Assembly: GCA_025677835.1 (NCBI GenBank)
Contig: JAIXMR010000137.1
Span: forward strand, 1-60,977
From: Sporodiniella umbellata
Taxonomy: Eukaryota > Mucoromycota > Mucoromycetes > Mucorales > Rhizopodaceae
DNA length: 60,977 nt
Reading direction: 5' to 3'
Position numbers and translations under genes: made by a program. The notes beneath the pieces were generated by a model, which did no database searches, was not told the origin of the DNA, and saw nothing but the letters and a program-made list of their open reading frames with translations. This document shows, one piece after another, positions 43,901-56,900 of the stretch. The number at the start of each line of letters is the position of its first letter. Position 1 is the first letter of the stretch.

Positions 43901-46347
43901 GAACATGGCACGTAATAGCAGAAAAAAATTTGCAGGTTCTTGGGCCTGTGTAGAGAGCTTGAAGCAATCACTCACCAGACTACTCAAATAGGGCTGTAGT
44001 ACTGGCTCAATCATATCAGGGAAAAGGTTGATAGCCATGAAAGATAATCGAAACAGATGAAGTTGGACAGCTGAGTAGTGCATGTTGTCTCCACCCAGAC
44101 GATCCAAACGGTCAACCAAAAATCGAAAAAGAATACAAGCTAAACCTTGACTAGAAACTTCGTTTACCAAAAAATATTGAACGATATGGACAAGCGATGT
44201 GTTGATTAGCATCCGATCAAAAAAAAAAGGCATTTGCGAAACAAATATTTCTTGAAAAACAGCCGGGTCCAATAAAGTAAAGACAGTTGCAAAGGTTTCC
44301 AACGTTTCCTTTTCTGTTGAAGCTTGAGTACCAATCTTGAGTGAAAGCTCATTGCACCCGATGGAGGTTTTCTTTAGCTCATCGTAATTGATTTTTTCCG
44401 ACGGAAGTGAGCCATCTGGCCCGTAGAGGTCTATATTGTAGTACTCAAAACAAACAAGACCTTCTTTAAATAGCTTGACCAGAATGTGAATATCCTGCTG
44501 TGAAAACCCTCTAGCAAATTGAGCATATTGTTGTGTAGTATTTTCTATGGGTGGATTACAGTGACGAAGACCAATAAAGAGCGATTTTAAACCAGCTGTA
44601 AAGTTTTTGAACAAAAACCGTCCATCTTTAATTCCCTCATGTTGTGGATCCATGGTTGTTTGTATCGATTTTGCTTGATCGTAATCAAAGCTGTCTTTAA
44701 TAGGGTATAGTGAGTTCTTCTTTATGTGCTGTTTTAAGCAAGTCTTGAAGAGAATATTAAGGGATGCAAATTTGCTTGCAAAAGCGTCCAGTATACGCAT
44801 TAAGAGGGCGCGCGCTTCTGCTTTATTGGGAATCTTTATGATACAATCGATCAGGTTGAGCAATAGCTTTCCACACATAGTTTGAATACTAGATGCAAGT
44901 GTGGCGTCATGAAGGTTACGTGAATACATATAAACAGTACGGTAAAGTTGAGTAGGGGATAGATCGGATCGAATATGGTGAACGAGATCTGCAAGCATAC
45001 TATAGGCCAAAGGTCTAGGAGCAGGATTATTTAATACATACAAATTGCGTCAATCAAGTGCATATACTCTCTATCATACTATACCTCAATGTTTCGTGAG
45101 AAGTAACGCCAGTGCCAATTAATACTTTTTCATTCAGTAATAGATCAATCTTGGGAATGAATGAAGCCCTGAAGTCGGTTGAAAGGATATGCCGAATGGC
45201 TACCAGTAGCTCCTTTCGTGTTGATGTAGATTCGGGCGGACACTCACGTAAGAGACGAAGTGCAAAATCGGGTATTTGATGTTGGAAAGGTCGCAGGAGA
45301 GCAGTATAGCTTCTTAGGATATATGCCAAAAAAGACATGGTTTTAACTTGAGCGACAATGAAATCGTTGTATACGCTTCTGTTTCTTATTTCTGGGCAAA
45401 CACCCACAAAGACTTCACTGCGTGCCTGCGCAGCACTGGCTGCCTCTGCTTGAGGTTTAGCTTGCAAACCAAGGACCTAGAGTAAATGAGTGGATAGTAA
45501 AATATCGGCAAACTTACTTGAAAAATCAACGGAACAAACTTCATGATATTATCAGTAGCAATACGTCGGTTGGTTTGGAAGAGCAAAACCACAATAATTG
45601 GGCACTCAGTTAATACCTTGAAACTGTACATACTCTTTTGTAAAGGCTTGGATGGCTCTGGTATATCTGCAGGTGAGTTGGGTGAAGCCAAGAGAGGGTT
45701 AGGCTAATCAATATCAGCATAAGAACGGCGGGAAAGTTTACAGTGCATAAATATCGATAACTTACAGTTGCAGAACCAATAGGAGTACATGGTACATCAA
45801 ACAAGTCTTTGACTGTTTGCTCCATGTTTTTAAATATTTCCAATACAATCTCCAAAAAAGGTTCAACTTGATCTTCCAATACACTCCTGAACGCTCTATG
45901 TAAGTCAATGATAATTTTTGCACACACAACTGCATTTTCCTCGTTTTCGACACGTATTAGCTGCATTAGCATAGCACTTAGATCGTGTGCATACTCTTTC
46001 AATGGCTCAGTTTGTGGCAGTCGATAAATGATTTCTAGAATGATGTTGCGAAGTTTCTAAGATAATTAGTTGAGCGTTTTCACATTTTAAATTACTTGTT
46101 CTGAGGTGCCGCTTGTAAATACAGGATTCCCATTTTGTAAAATATCAATAAAAACAGGTAAAAGTGTTGACAAAAACCTAGGATACTCGAGTGTTTGAAA
46201 AAGTTCAACCTGATCCCTTAATTCGTTCGCGATGGTTACTCTTAAATTGGGTGCTAAGAGGAATAATTAAGTCGTTGTTGAAATACTTTTTATTTTACAT
46301 AAGCTGCTATCGCTCAGTCTATGTGCGTAGACTTGCAAGGTTGTCAT
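34962..46347 (-). CDS. TRA1: TRA1/TRRAP, PIKK-family pseudokinase of SAGA and NuA4
   Basis: Scaffold that binds activators and recruits the SAGA and NuA4 acetyltransferase complexes. Ten exons on the minus strand: 46347-46299, 46253-46096, 46056-45766, 45703-45518, 45476-45085, 45014-36923, 36853-36524, 36464-35739, 35685-35113, 35066-34962. Phases agree and give 3,633 residues (yeast 3,744). Exon 6 is 8,092 nt long and uninterrupted. The product is HEAT-repeat-like helices, then FAT (up to about residue 3000), a PIKK domain and the FATC end [13 protein letters not shown]. The region where active kinases have the HRD-like and DFG motifs reads [19 protein letters not shown], lacking catalytic Asp residues, as expected for TRA1. 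The intron 6 acceptor was set at TTCCAG to give [11 protein letters not shown]. The first exon ([11 protein letters not shown]) is the least certain. Confidence 0.96.
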
Positions 46348-46453
46348 GAAGTGTATAATGTGAAAGTGATCAGTTTTTGAGGGAAAAAAAATGCGTCGAG
46401 GAAAACCCCCTTCTGCCAATTCAGTTCGGACTTTCGCACATCTCGTGGCTATG

Positions 46454-46458
46454 ATTGG
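46454..46458 (-). promoter_or_regulatory. CCAAT box upstream of TRA1
   Basis: ATTGG on the plus strand equals CCAAT on the minus strand, about 107 bp upstream of the TRA1 ATG at 46347. A second, plus-oriented CCAAT lies at about 46502. Confidence 0.4.
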
Positions 46459-47613
46459 GCGAATGTTCAACGGACGAAGTCAGATTAGTGGTTAATGTCA
46501 GCCAATCATACAACGCCGGACTTTCTAAGCTGTTCATAAGATTTTACTTGACAATAGTGCTTGGAAACGAGGAGTTGGTTTATATGCACAGAATCCAGCT
46601 AGAAGAGCAACTGTCTGACTTTGAAATTTAATGCAGATAACCAAAACTTTCAAGACAATGGCCTATTCACTCATTGCTTAGTTTTGTTTTGAGTGTATAA
46701 ATTATGCTTAATTGCAAAGACTTCACATTCAGTAACGTTACAGTATGTATATATATATATAGACAAACAAAAAAAAGGCAAATAGCCCAACAAAAAGAAA
46801 GTAAAAATACTTAATTCTCGTTTTGAACAGGGACATATATGGTTTATATATTTCAAGTAAGAAAGCGTTTTTGAGTTGCTTAGAGTGTTGCCCTTGACAA
46901 ATTTAAATGTTTCTGGGAGTCGTTGGAGATTTGGGAGTTACTCTACATGCTCACTTGGAAACTTTTGGTTCTGAAGGTGATTTTCGCCTACAATTGACAC
47001 CCAAACAGTCTTTTACCTCATAAGAATCACTTGTACGCGATTTAGGGAGACGCTCAAGGCATTAATCATACACATGTTCCATTTTTTTGTATCAACAGCA
47101 GTGTTTGCGCATCTTAGCTCAGGTAGCTAGGATTGCGGTCTTTGGGTTTAAATTCACATTGTACGTGAGTCTGTCTTGAGTACCCTTAGACTCTACTATC
47201 TCAACCGATATATGACCATTTCCTTGAAACGGTCATGATGATCTATTGCCCATATTTAGGGTTGTATTCATCACCCTTTCGTAACGAGAAGAAACTTTTT
47301 AGATACTTCTCTTCGTTTCGGTTGGGGCTCTATAAATATTTCACGTAAGTTAGAGCGAGCCAAGGACGAGGAAAATCTTATCGCTGCTAAAAAACGATGA
47401 CTTTCATAAAACGGTATTTTGTACTGCAATTTTGCAGAAATGCTCAGAAGCCAACACCGTTTCAACAAATGAGTAACAATGGGAACCTAAGATATTTAAA
47501 AAAGATATGGATACTCCTACATAGATTAAAAGAAACAAGATATGAAGTGCTTATCTATTTTTCGAAATCAATGATTTTATTAACATATGGTTATAAATTT
47601 ACACGGTTAACAT

Positions 47614-47757
47614 TTACAAAGTGTGATGATAAGGGAGAATCAATATATTAAGATAGTGTGTATCGTTTCTCGATAGTTTGTTTTCTTCTTCTTTATGCTG
47701 AATAGCATAGCTAACGTCGTAAGGAAATTCTTCTCGGAGCTTACTCAAGTGTTCAAC
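47614..47757 (-). other. Exon-like coding segment of unknown gene
   Basis: Minus-strand 47-residue open segment following an acceptor-like CTCTTAG and ending in TAA at 47614-47616. It encodes EHLSKLREEFPYDVSYAIQ and then a Lys/Glu-rich stretch, which looks like protein. No upstream exon was found; an in-frame TAG separates it from a nearby ATG. Probably a gene fragment or a missed last exon. Confidence 0.3.
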
Positions 47758-49086
47758 CTAAGAGAGTCGATTCATATCATTTTATATCAATACATTAAAC
47801 AAAGAAATGGTATCTGAAAGATACGCATGGCTTGACAGATAGATTTAATAAAAAGAATAAGAAGAAATAAAATATAGAGGATTTTCTAACAAAACTAAAA
47901 AATTCAAAAGATTTGCTAATTTTGAATGAAACTCTTCTTTCCTAAAATATATTATTTTTCTCTTGAAAACCCATCGTTCCTCTAAAGATGTCTAAATTCA
48001 GCAGAAGTTGTATATGCAGCAGAGAAATCGAATAGCTCTATCATATAAATCAAAGGGGTTGTTATATCCCGATATACTTTGAAAACGATGAATAAGCTTT
48101 GCTGACTCAACAAAGGTTCTATATAAGAGCACCTGGCATCTTGAATTACACATCAAGTACTGAGTTTATCTTGTATTTCTCAATGTAATTGTGATTACGC
48201 GTTTTATTTATTTTGCTCAGTCAGCTATCCATATTGAGACATGTAATATAAGTTTTATAGTACAGACGTAGTACATGCCCAATTAAGCATCCCTATTTGT
48301 ATTTCAAGGCTCGGTCAGTTCACTTATAAAAAGAAAATACCAGAAACATCAGAACTAACTTACAAAGTGGAAACATTACATAAGATTATCATGGATAAGC
48401 TTTTGTTAGATCTGAAAAGTGGCTGCGACAAGGTCTAGATCTACTGCTCAAACAGTATAAACAAGCTTGATATCTAAAGACATAAATAAAGTGATTATTT
48501 TTTTCAATCTCTCAGGGCTAATTGGGGATAATATCTTCAAAAATTGAAATAAGCTTAGAGGAAAGTTGCTGGTTCAAACCGATAGTATTCAAAGCCTATT
48601 TTGGTGTCAAAAGGCTTACGAAAGACTTGAGGAGCAAAAGGGGTTAGCTTTCCTTTTACTGCTGCAATTTAACTCAAATCTGTTACTACTTGGCGAGTTG
48701 TGGAAACGATACCATTCAATCTCATCTTATTGAAATTGTTAGGTGTACTTAATGGTAACAAACAATTTATTTCGGAAAAAACCATGATGATGTCGTAAAA
48801 AGAAAAGTTGCATAATATTTTTATATACAGAGTCTAAACTCTATGCTATAAATCAAAGCAGATGAATATATTTTATGTGAACCACTGTTCTCTTAAAAGT
48901 CTTGCTACATACCATTTTTTTTATTTTCCCTCTACTATATGCATATATTAAAAGCAAAATAGTGGCTACACCCTGACATTGGATAGTATAGCCTATTGTC
49001 TCTTTTCTGTTTATATATATATATATATTCTGTAAAAACCGCGTACTGCTCACGGTTTGTTGTGAGTAAGTATAAACGCGTAAAAC

Positions 49087-49087
<1 letters not shown>

Positions 49088-49119
<32 letters not shown>
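49088..49119. repeat. 32-A homopolymer in gene-poor region
   Basis: Uninterrupted A-run with no gene nearby, showing that such tracts are not confined to promoters. Confidence 0.9.
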
Positions 49120-49120
<1 letters not shown>

Positions 49121-49215
49121 CGACTGTTCATCGCTGTTTAAATATGAAAAACGACAGTTAGCGCGTTTTCTTGAAAAAAAAACACACATATGAAAGCAGA
49201 GGATGGTTAAAAGAC

Positions 49216-49252
49216 TTTTCAATAGAAACAAATGATGCTTTTCTATTGAAAA
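49216..49252. repeat. Perfect 13-bp inverted repeat with 11-bp loop
   Basis: Arms TTTTCAATAGAAA (49216-49228) and its exact reverse complement (49240-49252). Could form a stem-loop; no terminator or element end was recognised next to it. Confidence 0.8.
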
Positions 49253-51279
49253 TGGCTTTTTTTTTTTAAAAGGAAAAAGATAATAGTAAAGACGTTTTGA
49301 GTTTAGAGATGTAAACCGACTTTATTTACTAAGTTGCTTGGCTTTTCTTATAGCTGTTTTCAAAATGGACTTAAGAAACAGCTCCCCAAGCAACCCAAGA
49401 GATAGATAACAGAACGATTGTTAGTAAGAGTTTTTTTTTTTTTTTGTGGATACGTACTTTAATAAAAAAAAAAGGGTGTATTGGATCCCAATAGGTACCT
49501 TGGCCCGGCATGTACCATAAAGTTCACCAATACGGGTACTGGTTATGAAGCTTTCGCATGTCCCCAGACCCCTACGCATATAAGAAGCCAAAGTATCATC
49601 GCGGGCGTACAATATTTTCAAATATGCGCCAACAGACCCAAAAGAGGATCCATTGGAAGAGAGCAGTATATCTTACCAAGTTACTCCAGAAGGTCTTTGG
49701 CTGCTAACAAAACCACTAGACCGATAACCCGTCATAACTGGACCTCTGCATGGCCGTAGGATCACACCAAACAGTGGGTTTGTCACATTGCTGTAACTAG
49801 ATGGCACGATCTGCTCATAACTCTGAATCACCAGATTTTTACGAGTGTTAGGCTACACAAACACGTTTCATAAACCAAGCAGCAATCGAGACGATTAAGT
49901 GTGGCTGTGAATCTCTCTTGAAGAAAAAAAAAAAAGAAAAAGGGAAAAAAAAAGAAAGTGATCCCTTTTATTTTTTAAAAAATACGAGCGCCACTTAAAA
50001 AAACAAGGAGGTGAAGTTATTTTGGTCTGTTGACCTTATGTTTTTACGCTAGGCTTTTTTTTTTTGTTTATGTTTTCCTTTGGGAAAAAACCAACATTGA
50101 TGCTTACTTTTGATTTAAAGTTTGGTTGGATATGATGCAATTATATTGTGTAAAGAAGCGGTTTTTTTTGTTCACAGTGTATATTTTAGAATGCCGCATA
50201 AGCTTCATGTTTGCTTGGAAAAAAATAGAATGTTGACTCAAATCGCGTTTTCTGATAAGAGAAACCGTTTTTTTTTTTTCTCTTGTTTTTCAAAAGGCTT
50301 AAATTTTTTCTCTTCCCCCCAAAAAAAAGGGGGGGGGAGAAATAAGATAGACGTACTTAAAAACAAGATTTCCACTCTTTACAACTGAGTCAGTAAATCT
50401 TGTACATTTGCTCTTCCGCCCACAAAAACTTTGTGGGAAATACAATATTTTTCTTTTGTATGTATATACATTGTGCATATAAATGGGGCTAAAATAAATG
50501 GATTTTCACTATGAAAGTTTGCTATCGGCATTGAGTTCAGTAATTGAGACTACGATGGTTGTTTCAGCCTGCAATACGACAGCATGGCTACAGGCTAGGA
50601 TTTGGTTGAAAATAAACCTTATCTAGCTTTTCATCTACTTTTAGAAACGTAGTCAGTTATCTGACCTGTCACCAATAAATTTACCGATAAAGCATCTGAA
50701 CTTTTACCCGGAAAAGGTGATAATTCAGAGACTGCTGTCAGGATAACAAATGCCAAAAAGACAGGCTATTTGGGCTACTTTTTCTCTATTCTATGTTCAT
50801 CAGCTTTGTCACATACTGGTTGCATTTTAGAGCAAGTGTAGAAAATTGGATAAGCGAGTTGTTTTTTAGATAGCATAGTGGATAAAGAGGAGAAAGAAAG
50901 TTTTAGAGAAACAAATGGTGTAACAAGCTGATGTAAGTTTTTTTCCGATGTATTGTTTTATACCATATCGTTTGTAGTCTTAAGAAAATTTACATTTTCA
51001 AGGAGTTATTTCATGGTAAAAAAAAATCCGTTGTAGTCCTACTTCAGTGATTGGGTGTCGCTTTTAGTAGTCAAAGGTATATACAGCAAAATTTGAAGTG
51101 TCTTTGGGCGGGAGGAGGCCAGATTTACATCAAGGGACAAACAAAGTCAGACAGATAGGAAAGAAACTTTTAACGTCAAAATTTGTAGCACAGTTCCTTG
51201 AAGGCTGGCCAGTTTGGATTGACCCTTGTCCAGTTAAGTTAACAAAAATGAACGTTTAGATACTCAATTCATTATTTAG

Positions 51280-53960
51280 TGCTTCCATATCAAGATATGG
51301 CTGCCGGTCATATGTTGAAAGGTGGAGTGGAGGCACATATTCAGGAGGAGTGGGTGATAGGATAACATGAGAGAGAGTGGGACCCTGACCTGAGGAGCAA
51401 CTATCAACAATTCAGTGACATTTCTAATAAGATTTGGGTGCCCACAGATAGCTGATTTAGTGAGTAGTGTTTCAAAGAATTTAGCACTGAAAGTAAAGCA
51501 GATAATCGATGCATAGTGCTTTTGGCAAGGCGAGGAGAGCGAAAAGGGTCAAATAGAAGTGCTCGAATGTTAGTTTGGGCTAATGGAATTGAAATTTTCT
51601 TTAAATCATATTGAGCATATGGGACACTGGGGTATTTTTGTGGAGGTTGCAGTTCAGAACGAGAAGCCAGCATCTCCTTCGCCGAAAACGTGGGAAACAG
51701 TGCCTGTGTTTGTACCGCAGTATCTAACATTTTAAGGCTACCTTTGTCGAGAGGCAGAGTCATGTTGTATAGAATTATTCTAAGAAAGGCATTACCATTG
51801 ATAAAGTGGCTTTCCAAACTTTGTAGTTTGTGGGTTTTGCATTATTCAGAGGAAGAAGTCGTAAGACATGTCATAGTTTCGGGGAGATATGACAGCCCAG
51901 TACTGTAACACAACCCCGGATTGATAGGTATCTTTAACAGTGTATTCAGTAGGCCAATAAAGTTTTACTAAAAATTCGATCAACGTATAAATTTTTTTGA
52001 GATATATCAGTGGTTTTACTGCACCTTTATCATACTATACCATGACTTGCTTTATCTTCAGAAATTACTGCCATTGGGAGTTGTGGCACTCAGACAGAAA
52101 AAAGACCTGGGTCTTAGAGCAGTTCAAGATAGCGTTGGAAGCAAATATATATATATATATGCATCCACTGTCCTTCTGAGACACAATGCATTGTACTGAT
52201 TGTACAAGAACACTAAAGTGTCATATATATATGTCAAGATTTTTACAGGGGGAACTATATTCCAGCCGTTGGGAAAGGCTGTAGGTTTACCAGAAAAAAA
52301 GTGCTTTTAAAAGATAGAATTTAAGGATATTAATCTAAACAAAGTGCCGAAAGTAATGTTGAACAACATTGGGCCAAAAGGATGTCTTTGTCTCAATCCT
52401 CTTTATATTTCAAAGTGTGCCGTTAGGTGGTCATTGACATTCATTTTTATACGGTGGAGAAAATCAGTATAGTCATAGAATCTGTTGAGTTTAATGATAT
52501 GCTAAAAAAAAGTTGTAGATTGGGTAAGTCATTGTTGATATACAATTCTAGTCTCTCCTTTTATATAAAAGTAAATCTATTATGTCTGATCTGTGAATAG
52601 ATAACGATATCATGATAAAGTGAAGGAGTCATTCATACTCATTTATAAATCTTCCAGCATAAAGCTAATCTACGACAAAGATTTTTCACAGGATAATACG
52701 GACATAAGGCAATTGTTGACTAGGCATGTAAAGGCCTTAGTATTGTTATTTGCCAACGATATTGAACGCCCTTTCTTTAGCCAGAAGAGATCGCCTTTCT
52801 TCGGAAGTAAAGAGTATTGGTATGTTTCTAAGGTGAAAGAACATTCTCCTTCTCAAAACCCCCTTGTACTCTTGAAGAGCAAGATTAAATATACTACTTG
52901 GTTTAAATATTTTATTTAAGGCTTTGTATGGCAAATCGTCAACCCTCGGGCTTTTTTTTTCTTGGAGATCGATCTGTTTCAACGATTAGTTCATCCTAAT
53001 TAAATGCGGTCTGAAGCGTCTTAATTTTATTTGAGATTATGTATATATTCTCTTCAATCGCGTTTAAGAGAGCATTCACACTATGTTGTTCTATAGGTCC
53101 AGTTCGGTATAACTAATTATAGAAGACTCAGGATGGTTGTTGCTTTGTTCTCGGCGTTTTGCGAATTTGTCTTTCATTTGTGCGATGGACATTATAAATG
53201 TACAGTTAAGTTTTCTTTAAGATACATCAATTTTTTAAGGTATGCATTTGAAACTTTTCTATTCTCTTACCAGCGGTTACTAGCTTTCAATATGGCGTCT
53301 TGGGCTTCTTTTTGTTGTAAATATCTGCTAATTTCTATAAGCAGGAGGCTACGACGGGTAATATTATTGAGAAGAGATAGTAGCTGATCCCGTTTTTTTT
53401 TCGAGTCAGCCTAGTGTAAAATGCGCCACGATTTTTGTTGTCTGCCAAACGAACGGGGAATTCTTTTGGCCTCGGTTTTTATCGCATGCCGCTGCTCTTG
53501 TATAGAACCGCCGTATAATTGAATCCGATAGTCATCTAAAGTGAAGAGAGGTGTCAGTTGAGTCGTACAAAACTAATCGAGCAATTGATTTAGAGTTTTG
53601 ACAAAATATGGACTGCCAGCTAATCGAGAGTTGGTATGCTACAAACTTTTGCCATATTTACCGCTTTGGAGTTTAAACCGGATAGAAACAATAGCGCGAT
53701 CCGCCCGAGTCGAGTAAACAAAAGATGTAGAGGGGTTCTTTAACGACCTTGATAAAACAAGGGCGCCAAAGATGTATTTTATGCTGAAAGTACTTTGACC
53801 TCACTTGGGTATAGGCCTTTGATTGTCCAAAGTTGGATGTGCTAATTCATACATATAGAACAACAGGTGATCTCAAGTATAAACGAACAGTAGTGGTGGT
53901 AGATGTAATTCGAAAGTTAACTCACTCTGCTATCAGCAATCGGTAGAGAATCGATGTCAA
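51280..53960 (-). mobile_element. Decayed LINE (non-LTR retrotransposon) relic
   Basis: Read on the minus strand from about 53960 down to 51280; many stops and frame shifts. Motifs in element order: a C-terminal endonuclease-like stretch with DRAIVSIRFK and LAGSPYFVKTLNQLLD (near 53571-53680), a pre-RT region with ENRKVSNAYLKKL (near 53215-53265), KKSPRVDDLPYKALN (near 52920-52965), a form of the LINE SPGPDGL-P motif, and RGLRQRHPFGPMLFNITF (near 52349-52402), a degraded RGxRQGDPLSPLLFN motif of LINE reverse transcriptase. Further 3', SKTQVFF-type and other fragments continue to an open frame at 51817-51404. The order EN then RT, with no gag or LTR seen, is that of L1/Tad-like LINEs. The catalytic YADD motif was not found intact, so it is inactive. 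Ends are approximate. Confidence 0.75.
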
Positions 53961-56900
53961 AACATATGAATTCCTTTTTTATATTCTTTAGATGGTTTAT
54001 TATAATATTATTGTTTATTGTAAATGAGACTCTTTAATGCAAATGAATAAATATTTTCGTAAAAATATTATAATTCATATCTGTTTCTTTTTTCTTTTTA
54101 GATGTTTATTTTAAATCTATTATAAAGTTCGAATTGTTTCGAAATATCTCTTTCCATCTATTCTTTCAGTAGTGGAGGTGTATTTCGATAATTTTTTTCC
54201 TTCAAAAACATTAAATAAAAAGGGCACGTTGTAAGTTCTGGCAACTTACACCTATTTTTTTTTTTTGGATTATTTTCTATAAGCATGTCTTTTTTTCTTT
54301 TATAATATAAAGCTAAGATATAATATTCCAGAGATATTCATCGATTCTCGTAGGCAACATAGACTTCGCATGCTATTTATCTAGTGGCAAAGAAAAAGAA
54401 AACTTTCCTGAAAATGCCTTTAAAAGTTGGGAATTTCAAATGGCAATGATAGAACCTTCGACTTGAGCCATTTTAGAAAGAGTGTGTATAGTAGCCCTGT
54501 CAAAGCACACGCTGCTATACAAGTTGGTTTCAACAAAAAAAAGTTGACTAAGGTGCCACAGTTTTCAAGTAAAATACTATAAAAACTTCAATTAGGTTAG
54601 TGTAACATAGGTTTGGTCGTGGATCTACTTTAAAACAATTTTTAATCAGACCAATGAACTAACACATGATACATTAGCTATAACTTACAGTAGCATCCAA
54701 TCGGACACTTTGCCTTTTAGATTAAATCGTTTTTAATTAGAGCATGAGTAAGCTCATTTTAGTTGTTTTTAGTCTTTTTTTTTATTGGCAACCCCATCAT
54801 AAGAAAGTTGCCTTATTAGTCACAATAAACAAAATTCAGATAGCACATGATTTAATAGATTAGTCAGAATAAAAAAAAAGGATAAGGCAATAAGCGATCA
54901 ACATGCACAGTATTTTTATTCAAGGTATCGCTTTCAGACTTCATGCTACGTTATTGCTTTATATGTTTTTTTTCCAAACGAATTGCTGGACCTAGCACTT
55001 TCTGTATTTTAACAAAGTGTTACGCCTGAGCTATAGTTGATATAGTGCTTTTTACTAACTCAAGTAGACAATCTACAGAGCAATTAATGTACTCAAGGGT
55101 AGCGCGCATAAAATTTAATATTTTATTGAAATTGTACCTTAATTAAAAGACTTATATGTATATAATACATAAACAACAGAATTGAAACGCTGTTATGTGT
55201 TTGAGAGAGAGCTACAATAACTCCTTCAAAGTAGCTGCATGTTTGCTCGATTTGCTGTATATATAGTTCTCTAAAAAAGGCACACAATAAACAAAATATA
55301 GAGCAAATAAATACAACAGTCTATATTAAGACAAATATTTTGACAGTGATTTTACGCCTTGGCTATATATTATAAATGTTGCAAATGAGAAGAATTTAGC
55401 AAACACTCCTTCTCATTAACCCTGCAATTCAGAGAAAAGCTACACATTACCTTTACCAAAACTATAAGCAATTAATTGTTCGTTGTTTTTTAAGAATAAA
55501 ATATATAAGAAAAATAAGGGGAAGGACAGGAAGGAAGAAAGGTATATTTGAGCTGGGAAAAATTAAATCCCAACTGCGCTTAGTCTGTAAAAATGACGGT
55601 GGATACTAAGCAGGCAACTTTTTGAATGGTATTTTTTCTTCTCTTTTCTTTCAAACAAGGTCATATGCGCTTCCTTTGCCTAAACTAAAGCTTTGATACT
55701 TATTTAGGGTTTGTTTTATAAAATTTACTATTGTCTAAAAACACGCAGTTTTGAAATTGCTGTAAATAGGCTAAGTTGTAGAAATTGAATCATGCATTTT
55801 GCCTGAATGGCGAACTTGTACGCCCTGTTAAAGTGGTACAGGTATTTGATTCCCTCGTTTTCTATTTGTATTGATAGCTTCTGGACGACTATACTGTTAG
55901 ACTCACGAAATCTGATATTTATCAAGCAGACGACAATATTTGCAACAGCGTACACATCTATAACTTTTGTACCTTTTATAGTTTTATGATAAAATAAAAA
56001 GCAATATTATTTTGATCTGTTTTTATAAATTCGCTCCTGAATTTACATCCTATTTATCACAAATAGCTATTAGAAACATATGTTAATCAAACGTTTTTTT
56101 TTTTTAAAAAAAAAAAGAGAATAGCTTAGGGAAGTAATTGTATGAAAACAAAAGCCGCACATGTGTTTATAAGCAAAAAGAGATATACAATAAAAATCTG
56201 TAAGGAGTGAAGCACTAAGCTGTCTTTTTTGACAACGTCTGTCATACTTTTTATTGTTCTCAAAAATCCTATCTGTTAGTCCGTAATAAGGCATGGGAAA
56301 ACAAAAAAAAACAGTTAGGGAATCTGTTTCTTATCGGAGTACATGACATAAAGAATACGATTGTGACTAAACATTCTGTGATTTAAGCCCCTTCTTGATT
56401 AACATCTTGTATTTCGGTTTTCTTCAAGATTGAACAAACAGTGGCATTGAAAAAAAATTTGCAAGCACAATTTGAAAACTGTGTGTATTGACTTGCTAGT
56501 TCTTGACAGTAATATACAGTACATTGATTTCTTGAAAAAGAAAAACCTGTAGGCCTGTTTTGTTCTTTTGGAGACCTAAACTTCTGCCTTTCAAATATGT
56601 TTATACGACACACCTCAATTACCAAGAGTATCGACTATACTGAATTTGGGAAAGGTCCAAGCTTGACTTTTTTTACTTGGCCTTTTTGACCAGTTTACTT
56701 GTAGTCATTATAAAAACCAAATCAAAGAATGCTCATTGGCAAGTTTTTTACCAGTGACTTAGCCAACAATGACTGCTTAGTGCCAATAATGCACTGTTTT
56801 ATTTCAGCAAACAAAGGCTTTTAAACTATATATCTTTTAATTAATGCTGTCAACGAAGACAGTCTTATCGCCTGTTATAGAGCCGGGTTACATGTACTAC

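Larger units (their letters stand above)
46348..51279. other. Gene-poor AT-rich region, upstream part
   Basis: The first 150 bp hold CCAAT/ATTGG boxes of the TRA1 promoter. After that I see no gene that can be supported. Noted: a minus-strand coding-like segment at 47614-47757, a 32-A run at 49088-49119, a 13-bp-arm inverted repeat at 49216-49252, a minus-strand open stretch near 49421-49860 without recognisable family, and C/A/G runs forming a potential hairpin at about 50316-50337. No tRNA or rRNA was recognised. Confidence 0.5.

Noticed and set aside
48565..48585. GGTTCAAACC resembling a tRNA B box
   Set aside because: No A box, no acceptor stem and no cloverleaf could be formed around it.
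48541..48733. Apparent coding stretch on the plus strand
   Set aside because: On checking base by base, the upstream and downstream parts are in different frames, and each is short.
49421..49860. Open stretches on both strands near 49.6 kb
   Set aside because: Composition is protein-like in part, but no motif or splice structure could be recognised, so no gene was called.
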